From the NCBI RefSeq assembly GCF_003122365.1, contig NZ_CP029254.1:5419501-5483500 (forward strand): a stretch of 64,000 bases of DNA. Reading direction: 5' to 3'. The stretch comes from Streptomyces spongiicola (GTDB taxonomy: Bacteria > Actinomycetota > Actinomycetes > Streptomycetales > Streptomycetaceae). Each line of letters starts with the position of its first letter. Position 1 is the first letter of the stretch. A program made the translations under genes and the position numbers. Below the pieces are notes generated by a model. It was not told the origin of the DNA. It saw only the letters and a list, made by a program, of their open reading frames with translations, and searched no databases. Shown piece by piece: positions 42,615 to 56,277 of the stretch.

Positions 42615-45600
42615 GTGGCTAAGGTCCGGGTATACGAACTCGCCAAGGAGTTCGGTGTGGAGAGCAAGGTCGTCATGGCCAAGCTCCAGGAACTCGGTGA
42701 ATTCGTCCGTTCGGCGTCCTCGACGATCGAGGCGCCGGTTGTACGCAAACTGACCGACGCTTTCCAGCAGGGTTCCGGGGCCGCCCCCGCGAAGCGCTCT
42801 GCCGGGAAGCCCGGGGCGCCGCGCAGGCCCGCGCCCGCGAAGCCCGCCCCGGCGGCGGAGGGCCGCGCGGGCGGTGCCCCCGCGCCCTCCCCGGCGCAGG
42901 CGGCGCGTCCCGCCGCCCCCAAGCCCGGCGCACCGGCCCCCAGGCCGGCGGCGTCCGAGGCTCCCAGGAGTGTCCCCGCGGCACCGGCCCCCGGCCCGCG
43001 GCCGACCCCGGGCCCCAAGCCCGCGGCGGCCCCGAAGCCGGCTCCGGCCGCTCCGGCCGCCCCGGAGTTCACCGCGCCCCCGGCCGCCCCGGCTGCCGGC
43101 CCCCGGCCCGGTGCCACTCCCGGCCCGCGTCCGGCCGCACGTCCCGGCCAGGGCCAGGGTGGCGGCGGTGCCCGTCCCGGCGCCCCGCGCTCCGGTGGCG
43201 AGCGCCAGGCTCCGCGTCCCGGTGCCCGCCCCGCGGGCCCGCGTCCGGGGAACAACCCCTTCACCTCCGGTGGCTCGACCGGTATGGCGCGCCCGCAGGC
43301 GCCCCGTCCGGGCGGTGCCCCGCGTCCGGGCGGTCCGGGTGCCCCCGGCGGTCCCCGTCCGCAGGGCGCCGGCCAGGGCGGTCCCCGTCCGCAGGCGCCC
43401 GGTGGCTCCCGTCCCACCCCCGGCGGCATGCCGCGTCCGCAGGCTCCGCGGGGAGCCGGCGGCCCCGGCGGCCCCGGTGGTAACCGTCCGAACCCGGGCA
43501 TGATGCCGCAGCGTCCCGCCGCCGGCCCGCGCCCCGGTCCCGGCGGCCGCGGTCAGGGCCTCCGGCCGGCTTCGCCGGCCGTCCCGGTGGCGGCGGTGGC
43601 GGCGGTCGCCCCGGTGGCGGCGGCGGTGGCGGCTTCGGCGGCCCGCGTCCCGGTGGCGGCGGCGGCTTCGGCGGTGGCGGCGGTGGCCGTCCCGGCTTCG
43701 GCGGCCGTCCCGGCGGCCCCGGCGGCCGCGGTGGCACGCAGGGTGCGTTCGGCCGCCCCGGCGGTCCGGCGCGCCGCGGCCGCAAGTCGAAGCGGCAGAG
43801 GCGCCAGGAGTACGAGGCCATGCAGGCCCCGTCGGTCGGCGGTGTGATGCTGCCCCGCGGCAGCGGCGAGACCGTCCGTCTGTCGCGCGGTGCCTCCCTG
43901 ACCGACTTCGCGGAGAAGATCAACGCCAACCCGGCGTCGCTCGTCGCCGTGATGATGAACCTCGGCGAGATGGTCACCGCCACGCAGTCCGTCTCCGACG
44001 AGACGTTGCAGCTCCTGGCAGGCGAGATGAACTACACGGTTCAGATCGTCAGCCCGGAGGAGGAGGACCGCGAGCTGCTGGAGTCGTTCGACATCGAGTT
44101 CGGCGAGGACGAGGGCGGCGAGGAGTTCCTGGTCGCGCGTCCGCCGGTGGTCACCGTCATGGGTCACGTCGACCACGGCAAGACCCGGCTGCTGGACGCG
44201 ATCCGCAAGACGAACGTCGTCGCGGGCGAGGCCGGCGGTATCACCCAGCACATCGGTGCGTACCAGGTCTCCACCGAGGTCAACGACGAAGAGCGCCGCA
44301 TCACCTTCATCGACACCCCGGGTCACGAGGCGTTCACGGCCATGCGTGCCCGCGGCGCCAAGTCGACCGACATCGCGATCCTCGTGGTGGCGGCCAACGA
44401 CGGTGTGATGCCGCAGACGATCGAGGCGCTGAACCACGCCAAGGCGGCCGACGTGCCGATCGTGGTCGCGGTCAACAAGATCGACGTCGAGGGCGCCGAC
44501 CCGACGAAGGTGCGCGGTCAGCTGACCGAGTACGGCCTGGTGGCCGAGGAGTACGGCGGCGACACCATGTTCGTCGACATCTCCGCCAAGCAGGGCCTGA
44601 ACATCGAGAACCTGCTGGAGGCCGTGGTCCTGACGGCTGACGCCGCCCTGGACCTGCGGGCCAACCCGGAGCAGGACGCGCAGGGCATCGCGATCGAGTC
44701 CCACCTCGACCGCGGCCGCGGTGCCGTCTCGACCGTCCTGGTCCAGCGGGGCACCCTGCGCATCGGTGACACCATGGTCGTCGGCGACGCGTACGGCCGG
44801 GTCCGGGCGATGCTCGACGACAAGGGCAACAACGTGGACGAGGCGACCCCGTCGACTCCCGTCCTCGTCCTGGGTCTCACCAACGTCCCGGGTGCCGGCG
44901 ACAACTTCCTGGTCGTCGACGAGGACCGCACGGCCCGCCAGATCGCCGAGAAGCGTGCCGCCCGTGAGCGCAACGCCGCGTTCGCCAAGCGCACCCGCCG
45001 GGTGTCCCTCGAGGACCTCGACAAGGTGCTCAAGGCGGGCGAGGTCCAGCAGCTCAACCTCATCATCAAGGGCGACGCGTCCGGTTCGGTGGAGGCCCTG
45101 GAGTCCTCGCTGCTCCAGCTGGACGTCGGCGAGGAGGTCGACATCCGGGTGCTGCACCGGGGTGTCGGTGCGGTCACCGAGTCGGACATCGACCTGGCGA
45201 CCGGCTCCGACGCCATCGTGATCGGCTTCAACGTGCGCGCCGCCGGGCGTGCCACGCAGATGGCCGAGCGCGAGGGTGTGGACGTCCGCTACTACTCGGT
45301 CATCTACCAGGCGATCGAGGAGATCGAGGCGGCCCTCAAGGGCATGCTCAAGCCGGAGTACGAAGAGGTCGAGCTCGGCACGGCGGAGATCCGCGAGGTC
45401 TTCCGCTCGTCCAAGCTGGGCAACATCGCGGGTGTGCTCATCCGCTCCGGCGAGGTCCGGCGCAACACCAAGGCGCGCCTCATCCGCGACGGCAAGGTCG
45501 TCGCGGAGAACCTCACCATCGAGGGTCTGCGTCGCTTCAAGGACGACGTCACCGAGATCCGCGAAGGCTTCGAGGGCGGTATCAACCTCGGGAACTTCAA

Positions 45601-45661
45601 CGACATCAAGGTCGACGACGTCATCGCGACGTACGAGATGCGCGAGAAGCCCCGCGGCTGA
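42615..45661 (+). CDS. infB: Translation initiation factor IF-2, frame break in the linker
   Basis: IF-2 delivers initiator tRNA to the 30S subunit. GTG 42615 opens the conserved N domain (MAKVRVYELAKEFGVESKVVMAKLQELGEFVRSASSTIE). A long Ala/Pro/Gly/Arg linker follows. The C-terminal part has the G domain (VTVMGHVDHGKTRLLDAI, DTPGHEAF, VAVNKIDVEG, DISAKQGLN) and C1/C2 domains to EMREKPRG. The two parts are in different frames. The first frame holds to about 43557 and the second is good from 43559-43562 (PAGFAGRPGGG) onward, equal to one missing base or two extra. The first frame alone stops at 43847. Because IF-2 is essential, this is a sequence error, a shift site, or restart at ATG 43820, which would make an IF2-gamma-like form. 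Confidence 0.9.
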
Positions 45662-45676
45662 CGCGGCTCGGCTGAC

Positions 45677-45752
45677 CACGCACACCGTGCTCGGGGCCGG
45701 TCGGCGGGAGGTAATCCCGTCGATCGGCCCCGGCCGTGCGTGTACGGTTTCT
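45677..45752 (+). terminator. Two-tier terminator after infB
   Basis: An outer 7-bp arm pair (45677-45683 with 45736-45742) encloses a 12-bp stem (45692-45703 with 45721-45732, one G-U pair). TTTCTT follows. It separates infB from the DUF503 gene. Confidence 0.7.
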
Positions 45753-45818
45753 TGATGTACCTGCCAAGAGCGGGCAGGACGCCTACCGAACCCGTACCGG
45801 CGGGACATCCGGACACAC

Positions 45819-46112
45819 ATGTTCGTGGGGACGCTGTCCTTCGACCTGCTCCTCGGCGACGTCCACTCGCTGAAGGAGAAACGCTCCGTCGTCCGCCCGA
45901 TCATGGCCGAACTCCAGCGCAAGTACGCGGTGGCGGTGGCCGAGGTCGGCGGGCAGAACCTGCACCGCAGGGCCGAGATCGGCCTCGCGGCGGTGTCCGG
46001 GGATCCGGGACACCTCACAGACGTGCTGGACCGGTGCGAGCGCCTTGTCGCCGCCCGGCCCGAAGTGGAGCTGCTGTCGGTGCGACGGCGGCTGCACGGA
46101 GACGATGATTGA
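45819..46112 (+). CDS. DUF503 family protein (YlxP-like)
   Basis: A 97-residue ferredoxin-fold protein: FVGTLSFDLLLGDVHSLKEKRSVVRPIMAELQRKYAVAVAEVG, then DRCERLVAARPEVELLSVRRRLHGDDD. This is the usual small gene between infB and rbfA in Gram-positive bacteria. Function is not established. The start ATG 45819 has no strong ribosome site but marks the conserved N terminus. Confidence 0.9.
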   Translation: MFVGTLSFDLLLGDVHSLKEKRSVVRPIMAELQRKYAVAVAEVGGQNLHRRAEIGLAAVSGDPGHLTDVLDRCERLVAARPEVELLSVRRRLHGDDD

Positions 46113-46168
46113 GACTGCACCGTCCGGGGGCTGCCCCCGGACCACCGCACGAAAGAGGAGAAGGACCG

Positions 46169-46711
46169 GTGGCCGACAACGCGCGGGCCCGCAAGCTGGC
46201 CGATCGCATCCAGGTCGTGGTCGCGGAGACCCTGGACCGGCGAATCAAGGATCCGCGGCTGGGCTTCGTCACGATCACGGACGCCCGGGTCACCGGCGAC
46301 CTGCGGGAGGCCACGGTCTTCTACACGGTGTACGGGGACGACGAGGAGCGCGCGGCGTCCGCCGCGGCGCTGGAGTCCGCCAAGGGCGTCCTGCGGTCCG
46401 AGGTGGGCCGTCAGACGGGGGTCCGCTTCACGCCGACCCTGACGTTCGTCCCGGACGCCCTCCCGGACAACGCCCGGACCATCGACGACCTGCTCGACAA
46501 GGCGCGGGCCAGGGACGCCGAGGTCCGCCAGGCGTCCACGGGCAAGACGTACGCGGGCGGGGCCGACCCCTACCGCAGGCCGGAGGACGGGGACGACGAG
46601 GCGGGCCCGGACGAAGGCAGGGACGAAGGCAGGGGCGAAGGCGAAGGCACGGGCGAGGGCGGGGGCCGGGGTCGAGACGAGGGCAGGGACGAGGGCACGG
46701 CCTCCGCATGA
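46169..46711 (+). CDS. rbfA: Ribosome-binding factor A
   Basis: A 180-residue RbfA with the KH-like fold: ARKLADRIQVVVAETLDRRIKDPRLGFVTITDARVTGDLREATVFYTV, then LRSEVGRQTGVRFTPTLTFVPDALPDNARTIDDLL. It helps mature the 5' end of 16S rRNA. After residue 145 comes a charged Asp/Glu/Gly/Arg tail built from DEGR-like repeats (46610-46700), a strain-specific expansion by its look. GTG 46169 follows AGAGGAGAAGGA. The stop overlaps truB by 4 bp. Confidence 0.94.
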   Translation: MADNARARKLADRIQVVVAETLDRRIKDPRLGFVTITDARVTGDLREATVFYTVYGDDEERAASAAALESAKGVLRSEVGRQTGVRFTPTLTFVPDALPDNARTIDDLLDKARARDAEVRQASTGKTYAGGADPYRRPEDGDDEAGPDEGRDEGRGEGEGTGEGGGRGRDEGRDEGTASA

Positions 46712-47637
46712 GCCAGCACAGCAACGCCGCCCCGGCCGCCGGCGGGGGCGGCACCCCGGACGGCCTGGTCATCGTCGACAAGCCGGCCGGCTTCACCTCG
46801 CACGACGTCGTCGCCAAGATGCGGGGCATCGCGCGGACCCGCCGCGTCGGTCACGCGGGCACGCTGGACCCGATGGCGACCGGAGTGCTCGTCCTGGGCG
46901 TCCAGCGGGCCACCAAGCTCCTCGGCCATCTGGCGCTCACCGAGAAGGAGTACCTCGGCACGGTCCGGCTGGGCCAGACCACGGTCACCGACGACGCGGA
47001 GGGCGAGGTCACCTCGTCCGCCGACGCCTCCGGCATCCCCCGGGAAGCGATCGACGCCGGGGTCGCCGCACTGACCGGCGACATCATGCAGGTGCCGTCG
47101 AAGGTCAGCGCCATCAAGATCGACGGGCGGCGGTCCTACGCACGGGTCCGCGGCGGCGAGGAGTTCGACATCCCCGCCCGTCCGGTGACCGTCTCGCGGT
47201 TCACCGTCCACGACGTCCGCGAGGGCCTCGCCGAGGACGGCACCCCCGTCACCGACCTCGTGGTCTCGGTGGTCTGCTCCTCCGGCACCTACGTCCGCGC
47301 CCTCGCCCGCGACCTCGGCGCCGGACTCGGCGTCGGCGGGCATCTGACCGCACTGCGCCGCACCCGCGTCGGGCCGTACCGCCTCGGGGCGGCCAGGACC
47401 GTCGACCAGCTCCAGGAGGAGCTGACGGTCATGCCGATCGGCGAGGCCGCGGCGGCGGCGTTCCCCCGCTGGGACGTCGACGAAAGGCGCGCCCGGCTGC
47501 TGCTCAACGGCGTACGCCTGGACATGCCGGAGTACGGCGGACGGGGCCCGGTGGCCGTCTTCGGGCCCGAGGGGCGGTTCCTGGCACTGGTCGAGGAGCA
47601 CCGGGGCAAGGCGAAGAGCCTCGCCGTCTTCGGCTGA
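46708..47637 (+). CDS. truB: tRNA pseudouridine(55) synthase
   Basis: A 309-residue enzyme that makes pseudouridine 55 in the T-loop of tRNAs. Motifs: GLVIVDKPAGFTSHDVVAKMR, the catalytic Asp in RVGHAGTLDPMATGVL, YLGTVRLGQTTVTDDAEG, QVPSKVSAIKIDGRRSYARVRGGEEFDIPARPVTV and CSSGTYVRALARDLG. A short PUA-like tail ends the protein. Coupled to rbfA (ATGA). A strong hairpin follows. Confidence 0.95.
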   Translation: MSQHSNAAPAAGGGGTPDGLVIVDKPAGFTSHDVVAKMRGIARTRRVGHAGTLDPMATGVLVLGVQRATKLLGHLALTEKEYLGTVRLGQTTVTDDAEGEVTSSADASGIPREAIDAGVAALTGDIMQVPSKVSAIKIDGRRSYARVRGGEEFDIPARPVTVSRFTVHDVREGLAEDGTPVTDLVVSVVCSSGTYVRALARDLGAGLGVGGHLTALRRTRVGPYRLGAARTVDQLQEELTVMPIGEAAAAAFPRWDVDERRARLLLNGVRLDMPEYGGRGPVAVFGPEGRFLALVEEHRGKAKSLAVFG

Positions 47638-47692
47638 CGCCCACGGGCGCAGGCCCCACCGGGGCCGCCCGCCGGGCCGTGCGGGGAGTCCC

Positions 47693-47729
47693 ATCGTGGA
47701 GCGGGCAGGGCCGCTGCCCGCTCCACGAT
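47693..47729 (+). terminator. Perfect 16-bp terminator hairpin after truB
   Basis: Arms 47693-47708 and 47714-47729 are fully complementary with a 5-nt loop, 56 nt past the truB stop. It closes the infB-region operon. Confidence 0.85.
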
Positions 47730-47871
47730 CCCCCTCGGATGGTGTCTGTCCGTCCCGCACCGGGGATTCACCCCGACGGGCAGGCGCTCGGAGTGCACGG
47801 GGGGTGCACTCGGGGGCGCGTTCGTCCGGTGCTCTTCTCTCCGTGATCAACTCCGGCCTACCGTCGGAGCC

Positions 47872-51978
<4,107 letters not shown>

Positions 51979-52036
51979 GGAGTCATCGTTGCGCACGCAG
52001 GTTCGATGTTTCGGGTTCGGGCGAGGAGCGGTCACA

Positions 52037-52987
52037 GTGCAGCGCTGGCGTGGCTTGGAGGACATCCCCCAGGACTGGGGGCGCAGCGTCGTCACCATCG
52101 GTTCCTACGACGGCGTGCACCGCGGCCACCAGCTGATCATCGGGCGGGCCGTGGAGCGGGCGCGGGAGCTCGGAGTGCCGTCGGTCGTGGTCACGTTCGA
52201 TCCGCACCCGAGCGAGGTCGTCCGTCCCGGCAGCCACCCGCCGCTGCTGGCCCCGCACCACCGGCGCGCGGAGCTGATGGCGGAACTCGGCGTGGGCGCG
52301 GTTCTGATCCTTCCGTTCACCTCCGAGTTCTCCAAGCTGTCGCCGGCCGACTTCATCGTGAAGGTGCTGGTGGACAAGCTCCACGCCCGTGCGGTGATCG
52401 AGGGCCCCAACTTCCGCTTCGGCCACCGGGCGGCGGGCGACGTCGACTTCCTGACCGAACTCGGCCGCACCTACGACTACGAGGTAGAGGTCGTCGACCT
52501 GTTCGTGCGCGGCGCTGCGGGCGGCGGCGAGCCCTTCTCGTCCACGCTGACCCGGCGGCTGATCGCGGAGGGTGACGTCGAGGGGGCGGCGGAGATCCTC
52601 GGCCGGCCGCACCGGGTCGAGGGCGTGGTCGTCCGCGGTGCCCAGCGGGGCCGCGAGCTGGGCTACCCGACGGCCAACGTGGAGACGCTGCCGCACACCG
52701 CCATCCCCGCGGACGGCGTCTACGCGGGCTGGCTCACCGCCGCCGGGGAGCGCATGCCCGCCGCGATCTCCGTGGGCACCAATCCGCAGTTCGACGGCAC
52801 GGAGCGGACCGTCGAGGCGTACGCCATCGACCGCGTCGGCCTCGACCTGTACGGGCTGCACGTGGCTGTCGACTTCCTCGCCTATGTGCGTGGGATGGCC
52901 AGGTTCGAGTCTGTCGAGGCCCTTCTCGACGCCATCGCCACCGATGTGAAGCGCGCGCGTGAACTGACGGCGGAGTACGACGCTTGA
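52037..52987 (+). CDS. ribF: Bifunctional riboflavin kinase / FAD synthetase
   Basis: A 316-residue enzyme that phosphorylates riboflavin to FMN and adenylates FMN to FAD. The adenylyltransferase half has VVTIGSYDGVHRGHQLIIGRAVERAR, VVVTFDPHPSEVVRPG and IEGPNFRFGHRAAGDV. The kinase half has GRPHRVEGVVVRGAQRGRELGYPTANVE, YAGWLTA and ISVGTNPQFDGTERTVEAYAID. GTG 52037 has GAGGAG 8 nt upstream; earlier in-frame residues have no counterpart. The gene ends 135 bp before the IS target duplication. Confidence 0.95.
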   Translation: MQRWRGLEDIPQDWGRSVVTIGSYDGVHRGHQLIIGRAVERARELGVPSVVVTFDPHPSEVVRPGSHPPLLAPHHRRAELMAELGVGAVLILPFTSEFSKLSPADFIVKVLVDKLHARAVIEGPNFRFGHRAAGDVDFLTELGRTYDYEVEVVDLFVRGAAGGGEPFSSTLTRRLIAEGDVEGAAEILGRPHRVEGVVVRGAQRGRELGYPTANVETLPHTAIPADGVYAGWLTAAGERMPAAISVGTNPQFDGTERTVEAYAIDRVGLDLYGLHVAVDFLAYVRGMARFESVEALLDAIATDVKRARELTAEYDA

Positions 52988-53121
52988 GGGCTGTCCCGTC
53001 GTCCCCGGGGGTCGGCGCGCGGCGTCGGATGCGGTGCATCGCAAGGCGGTCCACCGGAGGGCGGTCCACCGCGAGGCGGAGGTTCGTCCTCGTGCCCGGC
53101 GTATCCGGGCGACAGCGCGAC

Positions 53122-53133
53122 GCGGCTAGTGCC
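53122..53133. repeat. 12-bp target-site duplication, left copy
   Basis: GCGGCTAGTGCC directly abuts the left inverted repeat of the insertion sequence and is identical to 54661-54672. Confidence 0.92.
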
Positions 53134-54660
53134 AAGGCCGTGAAGTTTGCGGCTGGGCCGTGTCGTCAAGGGCCTGCGGCTGCGAGGATCTCGATGCCGG
53201 TGGTGGCCTTGTAGCTGGTCCGGTCGATACAGGGCCCTCGTGCCTGGTACTTCGAGATGGCGCGTTTGACGATGCGGGGGCTGACCCGTAGCCGCCGCTG
53301 GGGCAGCAGGCCGGCCAGGACGTGCCGACCGATGATGCCGACGAGGTCGACGACCGGGTCGGCGATGATGCCCGCGGCCAGGACGAGCTGGTCGCGGGCG
53401 GCCTGCCAGGCGATGGAGAAGCCGGCCCGGTCCGGGTCGGTGCCGGGCTGGGTGCTGGTGGCGTCCGCCATGGCGGTCCGCAGCAGTTGGTGGACCACCA
53501 GCAGGGCGTAGATCTCCTGGTCGATGCCCTCGGGGGTGCGGGCGCGCAGGACCCGGCCGCCGAGGATGGTCGATTTCAGTTCCAGGTAGGCGGTTTCGAT
53601 CTCCCAGCGCTGGTGGTAGAGCATGGCCAGTTCACCGGCGGGGTGGCGGTGGTGGTCGAGCAGAGTGGTGGCGAGCCGGTAGAGGCCGGTGTGTTTCCCG
53701 GCGGTGGTGGTGATGGTGATCTCGCAGTCGACGACGCGCACGGGTACCGGGCCGAGGGCGGAGAGGTAGGAGCCGTCCCGGTAGCGGGCCAGGATCGGCA
53801 TCCGGCGGCCGTTCTTGAGCCGGACCAGGACCTCGGCCCCGGTGGCCGCGATGTCGTTGATCAGCCCCTGGGCGGCGAAGTTGCGGTCGGCCAGCAGGAT
53901 CATCCCCGGCCGCAGGCTGGGCAGCAGGCGCGGGGCGTGGGTGGTCTCACCCGATGTGGTGGGTCCGAAGACCGCGTCGATGAGGGTGCGGGTGCCGCAG
54001 GCGACCAGGGTCAGCAGGCGGACCTGCGGGTAGCCGGTCCCGCCGTGGTTGCCCGCCTGCTTGGTGAACCGGGTCAGGACGGCAGGGGTGTCGGGGACCG
54101 TCAGGGTGGTGCCGTCGAGCGCGATCACCAGCAGACCGTGCCACCATGCTCCCGGTGTCCGTGGCCCGGCCACCGGGCCTTTCAGCAGGTCGAACAGCCA
54201 TTTCAGCGGTGTGGCGCCGATACGGCGGCGGGCCTGGGCCAGCGCGCTTGCCGACGGCGCGGCCAGTGGCAGACCGGCCAGAGCGCCGGTGAGCTTGCGC
54301 CAGACCCCGAGGTATCCGACCTCCGGGAACAGGCACCCGGCCAGCAGCAGGTAGACGACCACCCGGGATGGCAGGTCCCGCAGCCGCTCCTGGACCCTGC
54401 CCGTGGCCTTCAATGCCTCGTCGACCATTTCGAAGGGGATGCACTGGGTGAGTTCACCGAGATGACCGGGTGCGAACCGGCCTCCGGCCACCGTGACGAC
54501 ACGAGTGATGGCACACTGTCCGGACAGCGGAGCCTCCGGTCCTTGTGAACGGCTTGTCTTGGTCGACTGCCAGTTCTACCGGGGCTCCGCTCCTCATGTC
54601 CGCGAAACCGCAGCTTACGGACCCTGGACAACCCCACCCATCCGCAAACTGAACGGCCTT
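53134..54660. mobile_element. IS4-family insertion sequence, 1527 bp, complete
   Basis: The ends are inverted repeats: both start AAGGCCGT, then share AGTTTGCGG and TGGG, matching at 21 of the first 24 positions. A perfect 12-bp direct repeat flanks them. One transposase gene on the minus strand fills the element. Duplication size and transposase signature fit the IS4 family. With the element removed the target reads ACGCGGC-TAGT-GCCGCGT, a 7-bp-stem palindrome. Confidence 0.92.
53166..54491 (-). CDS. IS4-family transposase
   Basis: A 441-residue DDE transposase, complete and without stops. It has an IS4-type N-terminal domain (GELTQCIPFEMVDEALKATGRVQERLRDLPSRVVVYLLLAGCLFPEVGY). The acidic triad is seen as Asp in VIALDGTTLTVPDT, Asp in ILLADRNFAAQGL, and Glu in the Y-2-R-3-E-6-K signature YHQRWEIETAYLELK. 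The start is GTG 54491 with a weak ribosome site, usual for transposases. It stops 32 bp inside the left end of the element. All catalytic residues are in place, so it is probably active. Confidence 0.93.
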   Translation of the reverse strand: MAGGRFAPGHLGELTQCIPFEMVDEALKATGRVQERLRDLPSRVVVYLLLAGCLFPEVGYLGVWRKLTGALAGLPLAAPSASALAQARRRIGATPLKWLFDLLKGPVAGPRTPGAWWHGLLVIALDGTTLTVPDTPAVLTRFTKQAGNHGGTGYPQVRLLTLVACGTRTLIDAVFGPTTSGETTHAPRLLPSLRPGMILLADRNFAAQGLINDIAATGAEVLVRLKNGRRMPILARYRDGSYLSALGPVPVRVVDCEITITTTAGKHTGLYRLATTLLDHHRHPAGELAMLYHQRWEIETAYLELKSTILGGRVLRARTPEGIDQEIYALLVVHQLLRTAMADATSTQPGTDPDRAGFSIAWQAARDQLVLAAGIIADPVVDLVGIIGRHVLAGLLPQRRLRVSPRIVKRAISKYQARGPCIDRTSYKATTGIEILAAAGP

Positions 54661-54672
54661 GCGGCTAGTGCC
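54661..54672. repeat. 12-bp target-site duplication, right copy
   Basis: GCGGCTAGTGCC follows the right inverted repeat and repeats the sequence at 53122-53133 exactly. Confidence 0.92.
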
Positions 54673-55128
54673 GCGTGAGGCGGCGTTCGCCCCGTCGCGA
54701 CGCCCGGCACGGCGACTCGCCGCGTCGCCGAACCAACCGGGTAGGCCCCCTGCGAGGCCGATCCGTCGCCCTGCGATCCACCGCACCGCGCCGGACGCCG
54801 CACCGCGCCGCCGCCGACGGGCAGACCCCGCCTGACGCGGCACTGGGCCCGTCCTCCGCACGTCACTCGGACGAGTGAAGATCGAATGCACTACTCGCCC
54901 AGCTATGGGCTGGTTTTCCCCTCCGGCTTGGCGTCCACAACGTGAGATATTGTCCTCGCCGCCAGCCGGCGATCGACATCTTCCCCCATGTGCGGAGGAT
55001 GGGACTAGGTGCCGTAGCCGTCCTGGTGCGCCCGCCGGGGGCTGCGGGACATGCCTCGGGCCGCGGCGGCGCCGTGCCCGGCCCAGGGCGCCCGGACACA
55101 ACCGCGCGGGGCGTCCCCTCGGGACGCC
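54673..55128. other. 456-bp non-coding gap right of the insertion sequence
   Basis: No supported gene. Short arginine-rich frames lack any domain. A locally AT-richer stretch (about 54880-54960) contains CCAGC-TATGG-GCTGG followed by TTTT, a weak terminator-like hairpin on the plus strand. Confidence 0.45.
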
Positions 55129-56277
55129 TCACGCCCCCGACGGACCTGCCCCGGCCTCCGTGCCCTCGCCGCTGCCGTCCCCGGCCTCCGTGCCCTCGCC
55201 GCCGCTGTGCCCGGCCTCCGGGCCCTTGCGGCTGCCGTCCGCGGAGGTCCTGCCGGTCCGTTCCGCCCAGTGGCAGGCCACCGCACCCGTGGAGCCCCCG
55301 GCGAGGACCGGCGGGTCCTCCGTACGGCATCGGTCGGCGACACCGTCGGCGGCGCCCGAGGCGAGGACCTGGCAACGGGGGTGGAACCGGCAGCCGGGCG
55401 GTACGCGCGACGGGTCCGGCGGCTCGCCCGCCAGGACCACCGGCGGCGCCGCCGACTCCGGCAGCACCGACAGCATCGCCTGCGTGTAGGGGTGCTGAGG
55501 GCGTGTCAGCACCTCCTCCGCCGTTCCCGTCTCCACGATGCGGCCCAGGTACATCACGGCCACCCGGTCCGCGATGTTCCACGCCAGACCCAGGTCGTGG
55601 GTCACCACCAGCGCGGAGAGGCCCAGTTCGTCGCGCAGCCGCAGCAGCAGGGCCAGGATCTCGCCGCGCACCGAGGCGTCCAGGGAGGCCACCGGCTCGT
55701 CGGCCACGATGAGTTCGGGCCGCAGCACCAGCGCCCCCGCGATGACCACCCGCTGGCGCTGGCCGCCGGACAGTTCGTGCGGATAGCGCAGGAAGAACCG
55801 CTCCGGCGGGCGCAGACCCGCGCGCGAGAGCGCCTCCGCGACCGCCGCCGCCTCCTCGTCGCCGCCGCAGCCGTGGATCCGCAGCCCCTCCGACACCGCG
55901 TCGTACACGGTGTGCCGGGGGTTGAGCGAACCGCTCGGGTCCTGCAACACCAACTGGACCCGGCTGCGGTACTCCTTCAGCGCTCGCGAGCCGTACCCGA
56001 GGGGCACGCCCCCGAACGACACCCGCCCCGCCTCCGGACGCACCAGACCGAGCAGCGCCCTGGCCAGGGACGTCTTCCCGCAGCCGGACTCGCCGACCAG
56101 CGCGACGATCTCCCCGGTGCCGACGTCCAGGTCCACGCCGTCCACGGCGCGCGCCGACGCGGCGCCGCGCCGGCCCGGGAAGGACACCCGCACACCGGTG
56201 GCCGACAGCAGGGGGACGGCGGCGGCATCCGGGGAAACCCCGCTCCGGTCCGTGCCGGTCTCGTCGACAGCGCTCAC
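55129..56277 (-). CDS. Oligopeptide ABC transporter ATP-binding protein, OppF/DppF type
   Basis: A 382-residue ATPase with Walker A LVGESGCGKTSLARALLG, Q-loop QLVLQDPSGSLNPR, signature LSGGQRQRVVIAGALVLRPE, Walker B LIVADEPVASLD and H-loop LVVTHDLGL. The C-terminal peptide-transporter tail has GCRFHPRCQVLASGAADGVADRCRTEDP with its cysteine cluster. After residue 340 it runs into a Gly/Glu repeat tail (EGTEAG). GTG 56277 overlaps the stop of the previous ATPase gene by 4 bp. Last gene of the five-gene operon. Confidence 0.9.
   Translation of the reverse strand: MSAVDETGTDRSGVSPDAAAVPLLSATGVRVSFPGRRGAASARAVDGVDLDVGTGEIVALVGESGCGKTSLARALLGLVRPEAGRVSFGGVPLGYGSRALKEYRSRVQLVLQDPSGSLNPRHTVYDAVSEGLRIHGCGGDEEAAAVAEALSRAGLRPPERFFLRYPHELSGGQRQRVVIAGALVLRPELIVADEPVASLDASVRGEILALLLRLRDELGLSALVVTHDLGLAWNIADRVAVMYLGRIVETGTAEEVLTRPQHPYTQAMLSVLPESAAPPVVLAGEPPDPSRVPPGCRFHPRCQVLASGAADGVADRCRTEDPPVLAGGSTGAVACHWAERTGRTSADGSRKGPEAGHSGGEGTEAGDGSGEGTEAGAGPSGA

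Noticed and set aside
43550..43570. Programmed ribosomal frameshift in infB
   Set aside because: No slippery heptamer, shine-dalgarno-like stimulator or suitable pseudoknot is seen at the break. A missing base is simpler.
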